A stretch of 64,000 nt of DNA from Rebecca billardiae RCC1528 (lineage: Eukaryota; Haptophyta): assembly GCA_965240325.2 (NCBI GenBank), contig OZ251224.1, positions 3,286,001-3,350,000 of the forward strand. Reading direction: 5' to 3'. The notes under the pieces were generated by a model. It was not told the DNA's origin. It was given only the letters and a program-made list of their open reading frames with translations, and did no database searches. The position numbers and the translations under genes are program-made. Position 1 is the stretch's first letter. Each line of letters starts with the position of its first letter. This document shows, piece after piece, positions 32,867-42,935 of the stretch.

Positions 32867-33871
32867 ATGGAGACCGCACCGCAGAGGATGAAGGGCAAAG
32901 CTGGCTGGGCCGACCAAGCGGGGTCGCTCGTCCAAATCGTGTGCATCGCCATGCTCGCTGTGATCGTCGCGCGCCAGCAACACGATATGGGTGCACTGAG
33001 CTCGCGCTTGGAGGCAGCTGATCGGCTCGCTGCGAACCAGCACCGCATCCTCGGCGGGCTCATCGTGCGCGTGGATGCGGTCGAGGCCCGCGCTACGACG
33101 AGCGCGCCGCTCGTGCACGGAGCGGTTGCCTCCGAATCGGTCGCGGACGGGCTGCTGAACAGCGATGTCCGGGTGTCGCGCGCGCTCGGCGAGTTCGCCC
33201 AGGGCGCGCCGCGCGCCACGCTGAGAATCGACGTGAGGGACCCTGCCGGCGTGTCCGAGATCGTCTTTGGCCAAGACGGGACGGCGGATCGTATTTCCCT
33301 GCAGCAGGACGTCGAATCGTTCGCGCTTTTGCGGAACGCCAGCAAGATTGTTGAGGTCGACAGCCGAGGCAACACCGTTATCAGCGGTGCGACGATCCGC
33401 ATCCATGCGCCGCGCATCTCACTCGAAAATCGCAAGACCATCTTTGTCACGGAGGTCGATCAGGCTAACGCCGTCTGGAACCCGTCCAACTTGACTATCT
33501 TCGTCGGCGATACCGTCACGTGGATCTGGTCGAGTGTGCAAAACGTCGTCGAGGCTGACGCAAGCTACGCATCGAGGGAGGACGACCCGAACGCGTTCTA
33601 CAGTGGCGTCCCGACGCTGGGGGGCAGCTTCTCCGTACGCTTCGACCGGCCTGGCGTGCACTACTTCAAGAGCCAGAACACCAACACCCTGCGCGGCAGT
33701 GTGGCCGTCAAGCAGGCATTCGAGCTTCGTGGCGGCCAGCTCACCGTGAACGGGACTTCGCCGTATGGACTTGGAGCTCTCGTCGCTCTCAAGGGTTATG
33801 TTCAATGTCCCCCCCCCGCCCTGCGATATGCAGCTCAATTCAATGGTTTAACGTTCTGCGAGCCCGTGTGA
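32867..33871 (+). CDS. Membrane-anchored cupredoxin-like protein lacking copper ligands
   Basis: 334 residues from ATG 32867. I preferred this to upstream codons, which lie in or beside the foldback element. One hydrophobic helix (about 19-38, VQIVCIAMLAVIVA) is followed by a heptad-like helical region, then beta-rich sequence. Residues ~195-290 read as a plastocyanin/cupredoxin fold. FVTEVDQANAVWNPSNLTIF leads into VGDTVTWIW, and the domain ends with GVHYFKSQN and LRGSVAV. In copper proteins of this shape the first His follows TVTW and the loop reads C-x-H-xx-M. Here the positions are Gln, Ser, Asn and Leu. The fold seems kept but type I copper binding lost, so a binding or structural role outside the cytosol is more likely than electron transfer. 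Confidence 0.6.
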   Translation: METAPQRMKGKAGWADQAGSLVQIVCIAMLAVIVARQQHDMGALSSRLEAADRLAANQHRILGGLIVRVDAVEARATTSAPLVHGAVASESVADGLLNSDVRVSRALGEFAQGAPRATLRIDVRDPAGVSEIVFGQDGTADRISLQQDVESFALLRNASKIVEVDSRGNTVISGATIRIHAPRISLENRKTIFVTEVDQANAVWNPSNLTIFVGDTVTWIWSSVQNVVEADASYASREDDPNAFYSGVPTLGGSFSVRFDRPGVHYFKSQNTNTLRGSVAVKQAFELRGGQLTVNGTSPYGLGALVALKGYVQCPPPALRYAAQFNGLTFCEPV

Positions 33872-34482
33872 TAGTCGTAGCAGAACGTATCCCTGTGGCA
33901 AACGCGCGGCGACCAAGACAAAAACGAGCTCATATCAGATTAATGATTAAGCGCTGACGTGAATGAGTAGTCTGATCGGATATATAGTATTACTAGCGCA
34001 CAGTTACTAACGACTAAACGAGTAACGACTAGAGTTAACTGCTGAGTCTGTTAAGTGTTTAGAGACTCTCTCACTCATCTCTGGCTGGCGGACTCAGGCT
34101 CAGCGGGGCGGATGAGTACGCGGTGGCGGGCGTGGCGCCGACGCGGGGCCTGACTCGGATGAGCCCGCCACGGCCCCGATTCATTATAGGCACTTGACTA
34201 GCAGCCTCACACTCAGAGTACAGCAGCATGCAGACATCAGGGGTTACTTGGCGCATGCGGTCATGGATTGATCACTCTGATGGAGCCACTGTGCCGCGGC
34301 TGTGCTCAGTCACAGTGCTGCCACGTAGCTGCGGCGGGCCGATCAGAGACCGAGGGCGAGGCAGCTCGCAACAACCGGCCAGTCACCACCCGCCATCAGC
34401 GATAGCCGTCCCACCCTCAGAAGACGCACACCGCGACTCTGCGCGTGCATCCCGCCATTCCGGTCGAGCAAGCGACGCGTGA
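33872..34482. other. Convergent intergenic stretch
   Basis: No gene or recognisable repeat is visible. AT content is higher around 33930-34060. Confidence 0.4.
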
Positions 34483-35334
34483 TCAGTTGCCCGTTGGCAA
34501 AGCGGTGGGCGGCTGATGGAAGCAGTGCAACGACAGGTTGTTGAAGACGCCACCTGTGCTGAAGCCGTCTGCGATCGGCCTCTCGCTGCACAGCCGCGCC
34601 GCTTCGTCGACAAACTCGCGATCTCCGTAGCGCCGCCGGTCCATGACACGCTCTGCGTACGCGCTCAAGCTGTTGCCCAGGATCGCCAGCCGACATAGTC
34701 CTGCCGGCGAGTCGGCTGCAGCATTTCCGTTCACGCCTGCGGGCCAATTCGAGCGCAGCACAGACTCGTACAGCTCGAGGTCGCAGTGCGGCATGTAAAA
34801 GAGCGTCGATGCGCCTGCAGGCGCATGGTGGTGCGACGATGCCTCAGAAGGGCTCATCAACGCGCATCCCTTCGCGCCCAGCAGCGCCGCGTCCGCCTCG
34901 CCCAGGACAGGGTCGTATACCCACACTTGGAGTGGCACGTCGGGACCCCTGTCGGCACAGATCTTCTCGACAAGGAGGAGGAGCAGCCCGAGCTGACAGC
35001 GCGAGACACGTGAGTTCGACGGGCTCCCAAGGCCCAGGCACACCACGCGACTTGGATTCAGCCGCGTGTCATCGAGCGCGGCGCACAAGGCGGCCCATGT
35101 GCCCGAAGTGCGCACCTCCACCATGCACGCGTCCACGTCCGCGCGGAGCACAGCGCCGGATCGTGCAGGCGTGGTGTCACTAGGCTGCTGTACGTCAGCG
35201 TTGGCCGCGGCAGGACGCGCGACCGCCTTTGCTGCCGAAGCCTTCGAGCGGCCATGCCCTTTCCTCCGCGTCACGAGCGTGAAGCCGCCTTCCTCCATGC
35301 TGAAAGAAGTCGCGGCTTCCCGGGGTTTCAGCAT
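34483..35334 (-). CDS. SRR1-domain protein
   Basis: 283 residues from ATG 35334; an in-frame ATG at 35298 would remove 12 residues. The basic N-terminus (RRKGHGRSKASAAK) precedes an SRR1 domain. Its motifs, in order, are VVCLGLGSPSNSRVSRCQLG, VWVYDPVLGEAD, FYMPHCDLELYESVLRSNW and LCRLAILGNSLS. These are the conserved strands of the SRR1 family, named from an Arabidopsis gene for phytochrome-B signalling and clock function and also linked to haem regulation in fungi. The biochemical activity is not established. The gene lies in tandem upstream of the fucosyltransferase and converges on the cupredoxin-like gene. Both candidate ATGs sit in the arms of a 14-bp inverted repeat. Confidence 0.8.
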   Translation of the reverse strand: MLKPREAATSFSMEEGGFTLVTRRKGHGRSKASAAKAVARPAAANADVQQPSDTTPARSGAVLRADVDACMVEVRTSGTWAALCAALDDTRLNPSRVVCLGLGSPSNSRVSRCQLGLLLLLVEKICADRGPDVPLQVWVYDPVLGEADAALLGAKGCALMSPSEASSHHHAPAGASTLFYMPHCDLELYESVLRSNWPAGVNGNAAADSPAGLCRLAILGNSLSAYAERVMDRRRYGDREFVDEAARLCSERPIADGFSTGGVFNNLSLHCFHQPPTALPTGN

Positions 35335-36022
35335 GGAGGCTGCGTGTCCTGCCTAGCCGAGCAAGCTTGGTTAACAGATGACAAGCGGTCCTCGTCTTCG
35401 CACCGCCTCTCTAGGGGCAGGACGTACGTATCACGACGGCATGAGCAATAGAGTGCCCTTTTCCGCGCCGTCACCAGAAGGCGGCGACGTCGTTGACAGT
35501 TGGGATCAGTCGAGTGGTAGTCAGCTGGCGTCTGCTCAGTCGGGCGCGCGCGGCGAGCTGCCGCTGCGCGCGCCGATGACGCTCCCAAGCTGCTGAGGGG
35601 GCTGCTGCGAGTCCCCTTGTCGCCTAGCTGGTCGCATCGGGGCTATCAGCCGCGAGGCTGGCTGTGCCAGTGATATCCGGACCTCTTGTGAGCTCCGCGC
35701 CAGATCCACGCCCCAAACCAAATGCGCAACACAAGTCAGAGTCACTCATCTGGCAGCCTGGCCTCGTCAGGAGAGCCACTGTCTGCGGCGCGAGACTCGA
35801 GCCGCATCACGCTTTGGCGTGACGAGGTGCCGGACGCCAGTTGCCGAACACAGTCCGGTTCGGCCGGTACGGCTGCAGATTAGTAAGCTACCACGAGCCG
35901 TCGGTCATCGTTATCACCACAGACTCAGCGCAACCGAACAGAACCCGCGGAAGCGCTGTCCGCTGTCCCGTGTCCGATCGCGTGTCCGACATCACTGACT
36001 GATGACCAACGTGCTGCGTAAA
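35335..36022. other. Gene-free stretch
   Basis: About 690 bp with no supported gene, RNA or repeat. It should contain the SRR1 5' region and the fucosyltransferase 3' region. Confidence 0.4.
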
Positions 36023-37372
36023 CTAGAACCCAGCCTTTCCGAGGGCTGTCGTCTGGCCACAGCCGGGCAGCCGGCCTGCGATGCAGTGGCACACGCGGCA
36101 TCCCACCTGATGGCGGTGGATCTCGACCAGGTCGAGCACGCGCTGCGGGAGCGGCTTGGCGCGCCAGCTGTGGTACTCGAGGTACGCCGTGTCGTTGGCG
36201 GCGAGGTGCTGCAGGTGCGCCGCCAGCTGCGGCGCGTCGAAGCGGCCGTCGCGATCGACGAAGCGGCGGACTTCGATCACGCAGCGCTCTGGCGGCTCGC
36301 ACGGCAGCAGGTCGTGCACGTTGGGCGCGCCGAGGTACAGCGGCACCGTGCCCAACCTGAACGCGTCGAACACCTTCTCCGTGACGTAGTCGAGCGCCTG
36401 TGAATTCTCGAACGCGGCAAAGAAGCGGTAGTCGGCTGCGCGGCGCGCCTTGCCGCCCCAGCGAAAGTCCGCGCGATAGTGCGCTCGCCCGTCGTCCGCG
36501 GCGAGGCCCTCCGTGTGCTCACACTTGCCGTACTGGTGCACGGGCACGCCGTGAGAGCCCAGCGCGCGCAGCACGTCGAGTCGGCCGCCGGTCTGTTTGC
36601 AGTTGGAGATGAACGCGGCGACGGCGGCATCGCGCCGCTTGCGCTGCGGGTCCTGGAGCGGCAGGCCGCTCGCGCCGAGAGGCGCCCGCCCCCCGGGCCG
36701 CTCCGTCGGCTGAGCCCCGGCCTCGGCGCCCGGCAACGGCTGCTGCTGCGACAGATCCGGCAACTGGCTCAGCAGCGAGCCCATGTAATTGACGCCCGGC
36801 ACCGTCGCGTCCAGCTCATATGAGACGATGATGTCGTGCGGCGCGAAGACGCGCTCGCCCTGGCGGCCGTTCTGCGCGAGCGTCCTCGCCTTCGCGTGGC
36901 CGGCCCAGTTCTCGGCGCTCGCGAAGATCACGCGTTGGGCGCTTTGCCGAACGAGCTTGAGCCGGTCAGGCTTGTACTTCTCGTCGAGGGAGAAAGCCGT
37001 CGCGTTGGCTCCGGTGTCAGAGCCAACGCGGCGCATCCACACGCAGCCCATGTTGCAATCGACTCTGAGCTCGGTCTCGTTGCGCTGCGGCATGAATATC
37101 TAATGCAACGGCGTATGCTCGGCTGCAACCGTCACAGTGTCGCTCCGCCAGCGCCTGGGCTCGCGCATGACGACGCGCAGCGTGGTGGCGTGCGTCGTGA
37201 TGGCGCGCAGGCCGCGATCGCTCACGCACGGCGGATCAACTACGAGCGCATGGACGGCTGCATCAGCTGCAAACGTGGGGAACCTGATCCTATCGCGACG
37301 CGCGAGTGCGAGCGCGACGAGTGCGCAGTAGTAGGCAAGTGAGCAGCGGCGCGCGATCGACACTACCCCCAT
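36023..37372 (-). CDS. GT10 fucosyltransferase-like glycosyltransferase, 5' part uncertain
   Basis: The secure part is 37093-36023 (356 residues from ATG 37093). It carries the GT10 acceptor/donor motif: YRFFAAFENSQALDYVTEKV is followed by FDAFRLGTVPLYLGAPNV, where Glu, Asn and Lys contact GDP-fucose. GKCEHTEG, and HYRADFRW nearby, add further family features. The predicted reaction is transfer of fucose from GDP-fucose to a glycan in the Golgi. This part lacks a membrane anchor. In the same frame upstream, 37372-37103 encodes MGVVSIARRCSLAYYCALVA and more, a typical type II anchor, separated only by a TAG codon at 37102-37100. A 36-bp intron (GTGACG donor, CATTAG acceptor, phase 0) would remove the stop and join the parts. 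The alternative is a nonsense-interrupted gene. Confidence 0.7.
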
Positions 37373-37653
37373 ACGATGCGGCCTCGCGGCGCCCATAGTT
37401 CTGTGTCATGAACTCATTAATGGCGGGCCGTATTGTAGTCAATACTCACTTACTCAGGTATGCCGTATGCTGTCGCGACTTTCCGCCATCGCCCTGCGCC
37501 TGGCTTGCACTTGGGCGCAGCTCGGGCCTGCTGTGGTTGATCAGGCGAGGGAGGTCGCGGTGCCTGCACCGCCGCAGCGCTCGCGCATCCTCTCGGGGAC
37601 GCAGCCGTGATTGGCTCTCGGATCGCGCGCGTGGTTTGTGTCACCCGCACAGC

Positions 37654-39540
37654 ATGGCCGAAGGCGAGAGCCAGGCGCACGTGTGGGGCACGCGCAACGT
37701 CGATTGCTTTGAGAAGCTCGAGCAGATCGGCGAGGGCACATACGGGTACGCCCGCGCGCCTGGGCCTTGCAGCGACGAGCACGCGCGCCGCGGGGAGGCC
37801 CTAACAGATCGACCACTGGGTGCCGCCTACGCGCCCCTCGCTCCGGCCGCACGCCGAGCACAGCCAAGTGTACAAGGCGAGGGATAAGATTACCCAGGAG
37901 GAGGTCGCCCTGAAGAAGATCCGGATGACAAAGGACCAGGAGAAGGACGGGGTGCGCTGCGCTGAGCAGGCCGCGCGAGGCCCGCCTCTGCGCGCGCGAG
38001 CATCCGCTGCGCGCGGTGCGTCTGCGCTGTCATGCTCAGCGGCCTGGTCCCCATGTGCCACGCCTGCGCCGCCCTGGCGCTCTCGTGCCCGTGTGCAGTT
38101 CCCGATCACAGCCATCAGGGAAATCAAGATCCTGAAGGTGCTGCGCCACAAGAACGTTGTCAACCTGAGGGAGATCGTCACATCCGCTGGTATGCGCACG
38201 CTCGCGCGCGCACGGCCAGCGCACCGGCGCTGGTCTCTCGCGTGAGCACGGCGAGTCTGACACGCGGGGCGGGCAACGTTTGCTGCTCCCTCGCGCGCGC
38301 GAGCAGCTAGCGACGCCAATAAGGGCAAGGGCAGCATCTACATGGTCTTCGAGTTCATGGACCACGACCTGACGGGCCTGATGGACTCACCCACGCCGCG
38401 CTTCACGCCCCCGCAGATTAAATGCTACATGAACCAGCTGCTCGAGGGCCTCCTCTGGTGCCACAAGAACAAGGTGCTGCATCGCGACATCAAGGGTGCG
38501 TGCGCCGCGCGGCAGGCGCGTGCGTCGGCTGCGCGCGCGGCGCGCGACCAGCGTGTGGCTGCCTCGCGACCCGCGCCGCGTCTCGAGCGTGCGCGCGGGC
38601 CCGCCGGGCGTTCCGCGCGCACGCGGGCTCACCGCCTGCCTGGACGGCCCGGCATGGACGTGCCCACGCCGCGACATGCGCAGGCGCAAACCTCCTCATC
38701 AACAACCAGGGCGAGCTCAAGCTCGCAGACTTTGGGCTCGCGCGCCCCTTCGACGACCAGCTGCGGCAGTACACGAACCGGTGCATCACGCTGTGGTACC
38801 GGCCGCCCGAGCTGCTGCTCGGCGCGACGCAGTACGGCCCGGCGGTCGACCTGTGGTCCGTCGGCTGCGTCTTCGGCGAGATGCTGATGCGCAAGCCCAC
38901 GCTGCCTGGGAAGGACGAGGCGGATCAGTTTGACCTCATCTGCCGGCTGTGCGGCACGCCGGCCGAGGCGAGCTGGCCGGGGGTGAGCAAGCTGCCGTTC
39001 TACGACAAGCTCGTGACGAACGCGTCGCGGCCCAACTACCCGCGCGTGCTCGCGGAGAAGCTCGGGCGCACCATCACCGACCGCACCGCGCTCGACCTGC
39101 TCGACCGCCTGCTCGAGCTCGACCCGATGAAGCGCATCACAGCGGCGGACGCGCTCGACCACGACTACTTCTGGACGGAGCCGCTCCCGGCGAAGCCGCA
39201 GGACCTGCCGCAGTACAAGTCGTCGCACGAGTTCAACCGGAAGAAGAAGCAGATGCAGCAGCAGCAGCCCCAGCAGGCGGGCGGTTCGAGCAGCCAGCCG
39301 GCAGCTGGGGGGGCGGGGGCGCGGCCAGGGATGCCGAACGCGCACGCCGCCGACGCAGCGAAGCGGGCGCGCCCGGGCGATGGGTCGGTACCCGCCCCGT
39401 CGATGAGCCGGCCGGGCGGCGGGGGAGCGGTCGGCGGTGGGCCCGCGGGCTCGGGCGCTGCCGCTGGGATGCACAGGCAGCCGCCCTACGGTGGCGGCGG
39501 CGCCGTCGGACAACCGCCCGCGAAGCAGCAGCGCCTCTGA
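37654..39540 (+). CDS. PITAIRE cyclin-dependent kinase, CDK9/12 (plant CDKC) type (5 exons)
   Basis: Exons are 37654-37745, 37864-37951, 38099-38189, 38307-38495 and 38684-39540, giving 438 residues. All four introns are GT-AG (108-188 bp) and phase-consistent. The kinase domain is complete, with glycine loop IGEGTYGQVYKA, lysine in VALKKI, cyclin-binding helix PITAIREIKIL, catalytic loop HRDIKGANLL and DFGLAR. The activation loop threonine is in YTNRCITLWYRPPELLLG, and the CMGC insert is WSVGCVFGEML. The PITAIRE helix and CFEKLEQIGEG start place it with CDK9/CDK12 and plant CDKC. These pair with cyclin T/K and phosphorylate the RNA polymerase II C-terminal domain in the nucleus. A low-complexity Gln/Gly/Pro tail of ~100 residues follows. 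It is divergent from the fucosyltransferase gene. Confidence 0.92.
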
Positions 39541-40205
39541 CACTTTCAGATGACGAGCCGCCGGCCGGCCACGGCCACGCGGCGGTCATGGACATGCTGA
39601 GGACATGGACAACCTGAGGGCTCCCGGGATCGACTCTGCCTGACTCTGGAGTCGGGCTACCATACTGCCGAACGTGGTCTGGATTGAGACCGTCGCTAGC
39701 TTTGAAGTATCAGCTGCCGAGATGATACGCCGCCCGTGACTAGTGACTATTGACTCAGGCCACCAGTGGCCGTGGGTCCTAGGCCTAGCCTACTGACTAC
39801 TCAGAGTACTCCGTCTCGAGTATTACGCGGTACGATATTCACGGCACTACTGCAACGCGCCACTCACCTGCCTGCGCCGGTCTGTTTTGTGGCGGTGTCT
39901 TTATGTGCAGTGTTGGATGGCGTTAATCACGCCTTCTTACTAAGAACCAAGTGTGCACGTTAAATCAGAGTAAACTGTACTATATCGTCGTCATCATCAA
40001 CCCTTTCTTTAGCAGATGGGCGCACTAGCGCCGCTGCTTCGGACACGCTTTGACTGGCACCCTTTAGGACGAGACACGAGTGTGTCAAGTTGACAAGTTG
40101 CGCTGAGTTGAGCGGGACCGCCGCAGCTCGGGCCACGTATGCAGCTGCTGCCCACTGAGTCTGCTGCCGCCATGCCGTGTAGCCGCGCCGGGCGAGGCCC
40201 GGATG
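39541..40205. other. Convergent intergenic stretch
   Basis: No gene. A CGTTAAATCAGAGTAAACTG repeat fragment lies at about 39959-39978. Confidence 0.45.
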
Positions 40206-40634
40206 TCAGCTTCTCGTGGGCGGTTGGGACGCGAAAGCAGGGTCGACGTGTATGGGCTGTGTGGGGAGGTCAAAGCTGAAGTCAGCTGCTGCTGAGGGCG
40301 GCGTTGGCTCGGCTTGCTCTGCTTGCGACGCGCTGGCCACGAGCGTCTGCAAGCTTGAGCGCTGGGCTTGTGCCGCTTTGATTTGTTGGGAGATCGCCTT
40401 TTTTGCCTTCTTCGTCTCCTTCTTACCCGCCCCCTTGCCCACCTTGAGCCGTGCCCGCTTCGCATCTGCGATTTCGCGCTGCAGTTGCTTTCTCAACGCC
40501 ACGCGCTCCTTGTGCGAGCTCCCAGCGTTCGTCGGAGCTGCATCGTCGACGTCCATGCCATCTCGTGGCGCAGGCCGGTCGTACGGCTTGGCACGCTTTG
40601 CCTTAGCGCCCCCGCGTTTTCGTGTGCCCTTCAT
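40206..40634 (-). CDS. Small basic, probably nuclear protein
   Basis: 142 residues from ATG 40634; I do not recognise the family. The N-terminus (MKGTRKRGGAKAKRAKPYDR) and a central helical block of about 55 residues rich in Lys, Arg, Ala and Gln look like nuclear or nucleolar targeting and RNA-binding sequence. The last 45 residues are neutral to acidic and end HVDPAFASQPPTRS. Small ribosome-biogenesis factors often look like this, but no specific homologue can be named. The gene is head-to-head with the MFS carrier and convergent with the CDK. Confidence 0.6.
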   Translation of the reverse strand: MKGTRKRGGAKAKRAKPYDRPAPRDGMDVDDAAPTNAGSSHKERVALRKQLQREIADAKRARLKVGKGAGKKETKKAKKAISQQIKAAQAQRSSLQTLVASASQAEQAEPTPPSAAADFSFDLPTQPIHVDPAFASQPPTRS

Positions 40635-40969
40635 GATCCCGATGCGTCCGTGGGGCGGCGACCTCGGCCTGGGCGCGTGTCCACGGCCTCAGTCCGCCGC
40701 CAAGCGCCCAAGCCGTCGTTTGACGGGCTAGCTCGCTTTCAGTAGCTTTCAGCTTGCAAAGCCCTGAACTGATGTACATCATTCTGATGACTGAACCCCC
40801 TTGGTCTGACCAGGAACGTACACGCACGAACCTTCGTCCGACTGTTTCAATGTTTTGCATTTGTAGCAATGGTCTCGAGCGAAGTCTGTGTGGGCGTACT
40901 GCCGAAGAAGCGGGTGCTGCACGGCCGGATGCGTGCCCCGCTGCATTGCTGCGTGGCAGGCGTGAGCAC

Positions 40970-42682
40970 ATGCCGCTGCACGTGCCGCTGCACATCCAGC
41001 TCGCGCACGACGCGGTCGCGGTGAGGCGAATAGAGGAGCCCTTCCATGTGGAGTTCCCCCTGCCGCTCGACGCACCGCCACGGGCACTGCCATCCCGTCC
41101 CTTGCGCGTGCACCGCCTCTGCTGCGGCTGCTTCCAGTTCTACGGCTATGCGATCTTGCTGGTCGCCACGGTGGGCAAGGTGATGTCGTTCCCGGGGCAG
41201 TCGTCGTGCGTGGGCGCCGTGATCGACCCGATCATGCAGTCGCTGGACATTTCGCGCGCGCAGGTCAGCCTGCTGTACCTGTTCGGCACGGTCGGGTCCG
41301 CGTGCGCGCTGCCGCACGCCGGAGTGCTCGTCGACCGGCTCGGTATGCAGCGCAGCATCGGGCTGGTGAGCGTCGGGCTCGGGCTGGCGTGCGCATACAT
41401 GTCGATCGTCTCGAATGCGCCGATGCTGCTGCTCGGCTTCTTCCTGCTCCGCTTCCTCGGGCAGGGCATGATGACGATGGTGTCGCAGACGGCCATCAAC
41501 CTTTGGTTTGTTCAGAACCGCGGCTTTGCGATGGGCCTCGCGGGCAGCGCCATGTCCGTCGGCGTGACGGCGGCGGGGCCCATGCTGCTCACGGTGCTCG
41601 AGCAGGCGATCGGCTGGAGGCGCACCTACCTTGCCTTCTCCGCAGCCTTTGTGCTCGGGATGGCCCCGCTGGGGGCCCTCTTCTATCGAGACAAGCCCGA
41701 GCTGTATGGGCTCGAGCCTGACGGGCGCACGGCCTCTGCGCGCGCGCCGACGGGCGCTGACGCGGCTCCCACGCCGAGTGGCGCGGAGGGGGGCGAGCGG
41801 AGTTGGACGCGCCGCGAGGCGCTCAGGAGCGGCGCGTTCTGGGCGTTCTCCCTCAGTTCGTGCTCCGTCGCGGCCACGGCCACGGCCTTCTTCTTCCACC
41901 TCACCTCCATCATTGAGGGCTCGGGAGCGGGCGAGAAGGCGCTCCACGCGGTGTACACGACGCTCACGGTCACGAGCGTGGTCACGCGCATGGCGTCGGG
42001 GATGCTCGTCGACCGCGTGCCCGAGCGGTACATGCAGGCGTGCGCGCTCGCATTGCAAGCGCTCACCTACGCCGTGCCGGCTGCGCGCCCGAGCTTCGGC
42101 GTCGGCACGGCGAGCGTGATCGCGCTGTGCCAGGGCGTGTCGATGGGACTGTTCCACAACGTCGTCTCGACTGTGTACGCGAGCTTCTTCGGCCGCGACC
42201 ATCTGGGCGCAATCAGCGGGGTCGCGAACGCGATGGTCGTGCTCGGATCCGCGCTGGGCCCCTTCCCTTTTGGCGTGGTGTACGACCTCACGGGTACATA
42301 CACCAGCGCCTTCGTCGGCGCCTCGCTGCTGTCGTGCGTGCTGTCTGTCCTCGTGCTGCGCGCGGGCAGGCCGCCCACCGCGCTACCCCTGCTGCACGCG
42401 AGCGACACGCTGTCCCACGTGCCCGCGGCGCACGAGATCCCCATGGACGAGGTCGAGCCCGTGGCGAAACACGCCTCAGAGGCGCCAACGACACTCGCCG
42501 ATGGCGACCTGGAAGCCTTCTCCGACGGATCGGCCTCGTCGTGGGACGAATCACGCGGCTCGCAGTCGCAGACGTCACGCACCAATGCGCCTGATGAGCA
42601 GACGGGCTGGACCCTGAGGACTCATTCTCGTCCGAGGTCGGGCTCGCTGACAAATGTGAAGCCGCAGGTGGCCAAAGAATAA
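40970..42682 (+). CDS. Major facilitator superfamily carrier (monocarboxylate/oxalate-formate type)
   Basis: 570 residues from ATG 40970; an upstream in-frame ATG at 40772 would add 66 residues of atypical sequence. Twelve membrane helices can be counted. Helix 1 is at YGYAILLVATVGKVMSFPGQ. The A-motif-like loop after helix 2 reads GVLVDRLGMQRSIGL, and a symmetrical GMLVDRVPERYMQ follows helix 8. A hydrophilic loop of ~65 residues separates the two halves. The helix-1 context and NLWFVQNRGFAMGLAGSAM resemble the SLC16/OFA branch, which moves small carboxylates with protons. Substrate and membrane remain unknown. The Ser/Asp-rich C-terminal tail of ~90 residues is probably cytosolic and regulatory. 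Confidence 0.85.
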   Translation: MPLHVPLHIQLAHDAVAVRRIEEPFHVEFPLPLDAPPRALPSRPLRVHRLCCGCFQFYGYAILLVATVGKVMSFPGQSSCVGAVIDPIMQSLDISRAQVSLLYLFGTVGSACALPHAGVLVDRLGMQRSIGLVSVGLGLACAYMSIVSNAPMLLLGFFLLRFLGQGMMTMVSQTAINLWFVQNRGFAMGLAGSAMSVGVTAAGPMLLTVLEQAIGWRRTYLAFSAAFVLGMAPLGALFYRDKPELYGLEPDGRTASARAPTGADAAPTPSGAEGGERSWTRREALRSGAFWAFSLSSCSVAATATAFFFHLTSIIEGSGAGEKALHAVYTTLTVTSVVTRMASGMLVDRVPERYMQACALALQALTYAVPAARPSFGVGTASVIALCQGVSMGLFHNVVSTVYASFFGRDHLGAISGVANAMVVLGSALGPFPFGVVYDLTGTYTSAFVGASLLSCVLSVLVLRAGRPPTALPLLHASDTLSHVPAAHEIPMDEVEPVAKHASEAPTTLADGDLEAFSDGSASSWDESRGSQSQTSRTNAPDEQTGWTLRTHSRPRSGSLTNVKPQVAKE

Positions 42683-42723
42683 AAATCTGAGTGAAGCAAA
42701 TGGTCTGACTGCTGTGACAAACT

Positions 42724-42768
42724 ATATTATTATTATTATTATTATTATATTATTATTATTATTATTAT
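42724..42768. repeat. (TTA)n microsatellite
   Basis: About 45 bp of TTA/TAT trinucleotide repeats with one slip near the middle. Confidence 0.97.
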
Positions 42769-42935
42769 GGCCCGCGGTGCAGGGCGGAGCGCGCAGCGTG
42801 GAGCCCGCACCAGCGGGCCCGAACCACGTTTCAAAAAGATCTTTGATCAAAGAAAAAAGGGACGGGGGACGATTTTCAGGGCTGAAGGAGACCGAGTTTC
42901 GAATTTTGAGACTCCCTTACAGGTGCATCCTCGTC
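42768..42935 (+). repeat. Dispersed repeat (GATCTTTGATCAA family), copy 2
   Basis: Second copy of the sequence at 27050-27230, keeping GGTGCAGGGCGGAGCGCGCA and AAAGATCTTTGATCAA. Confidence 0.8.
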
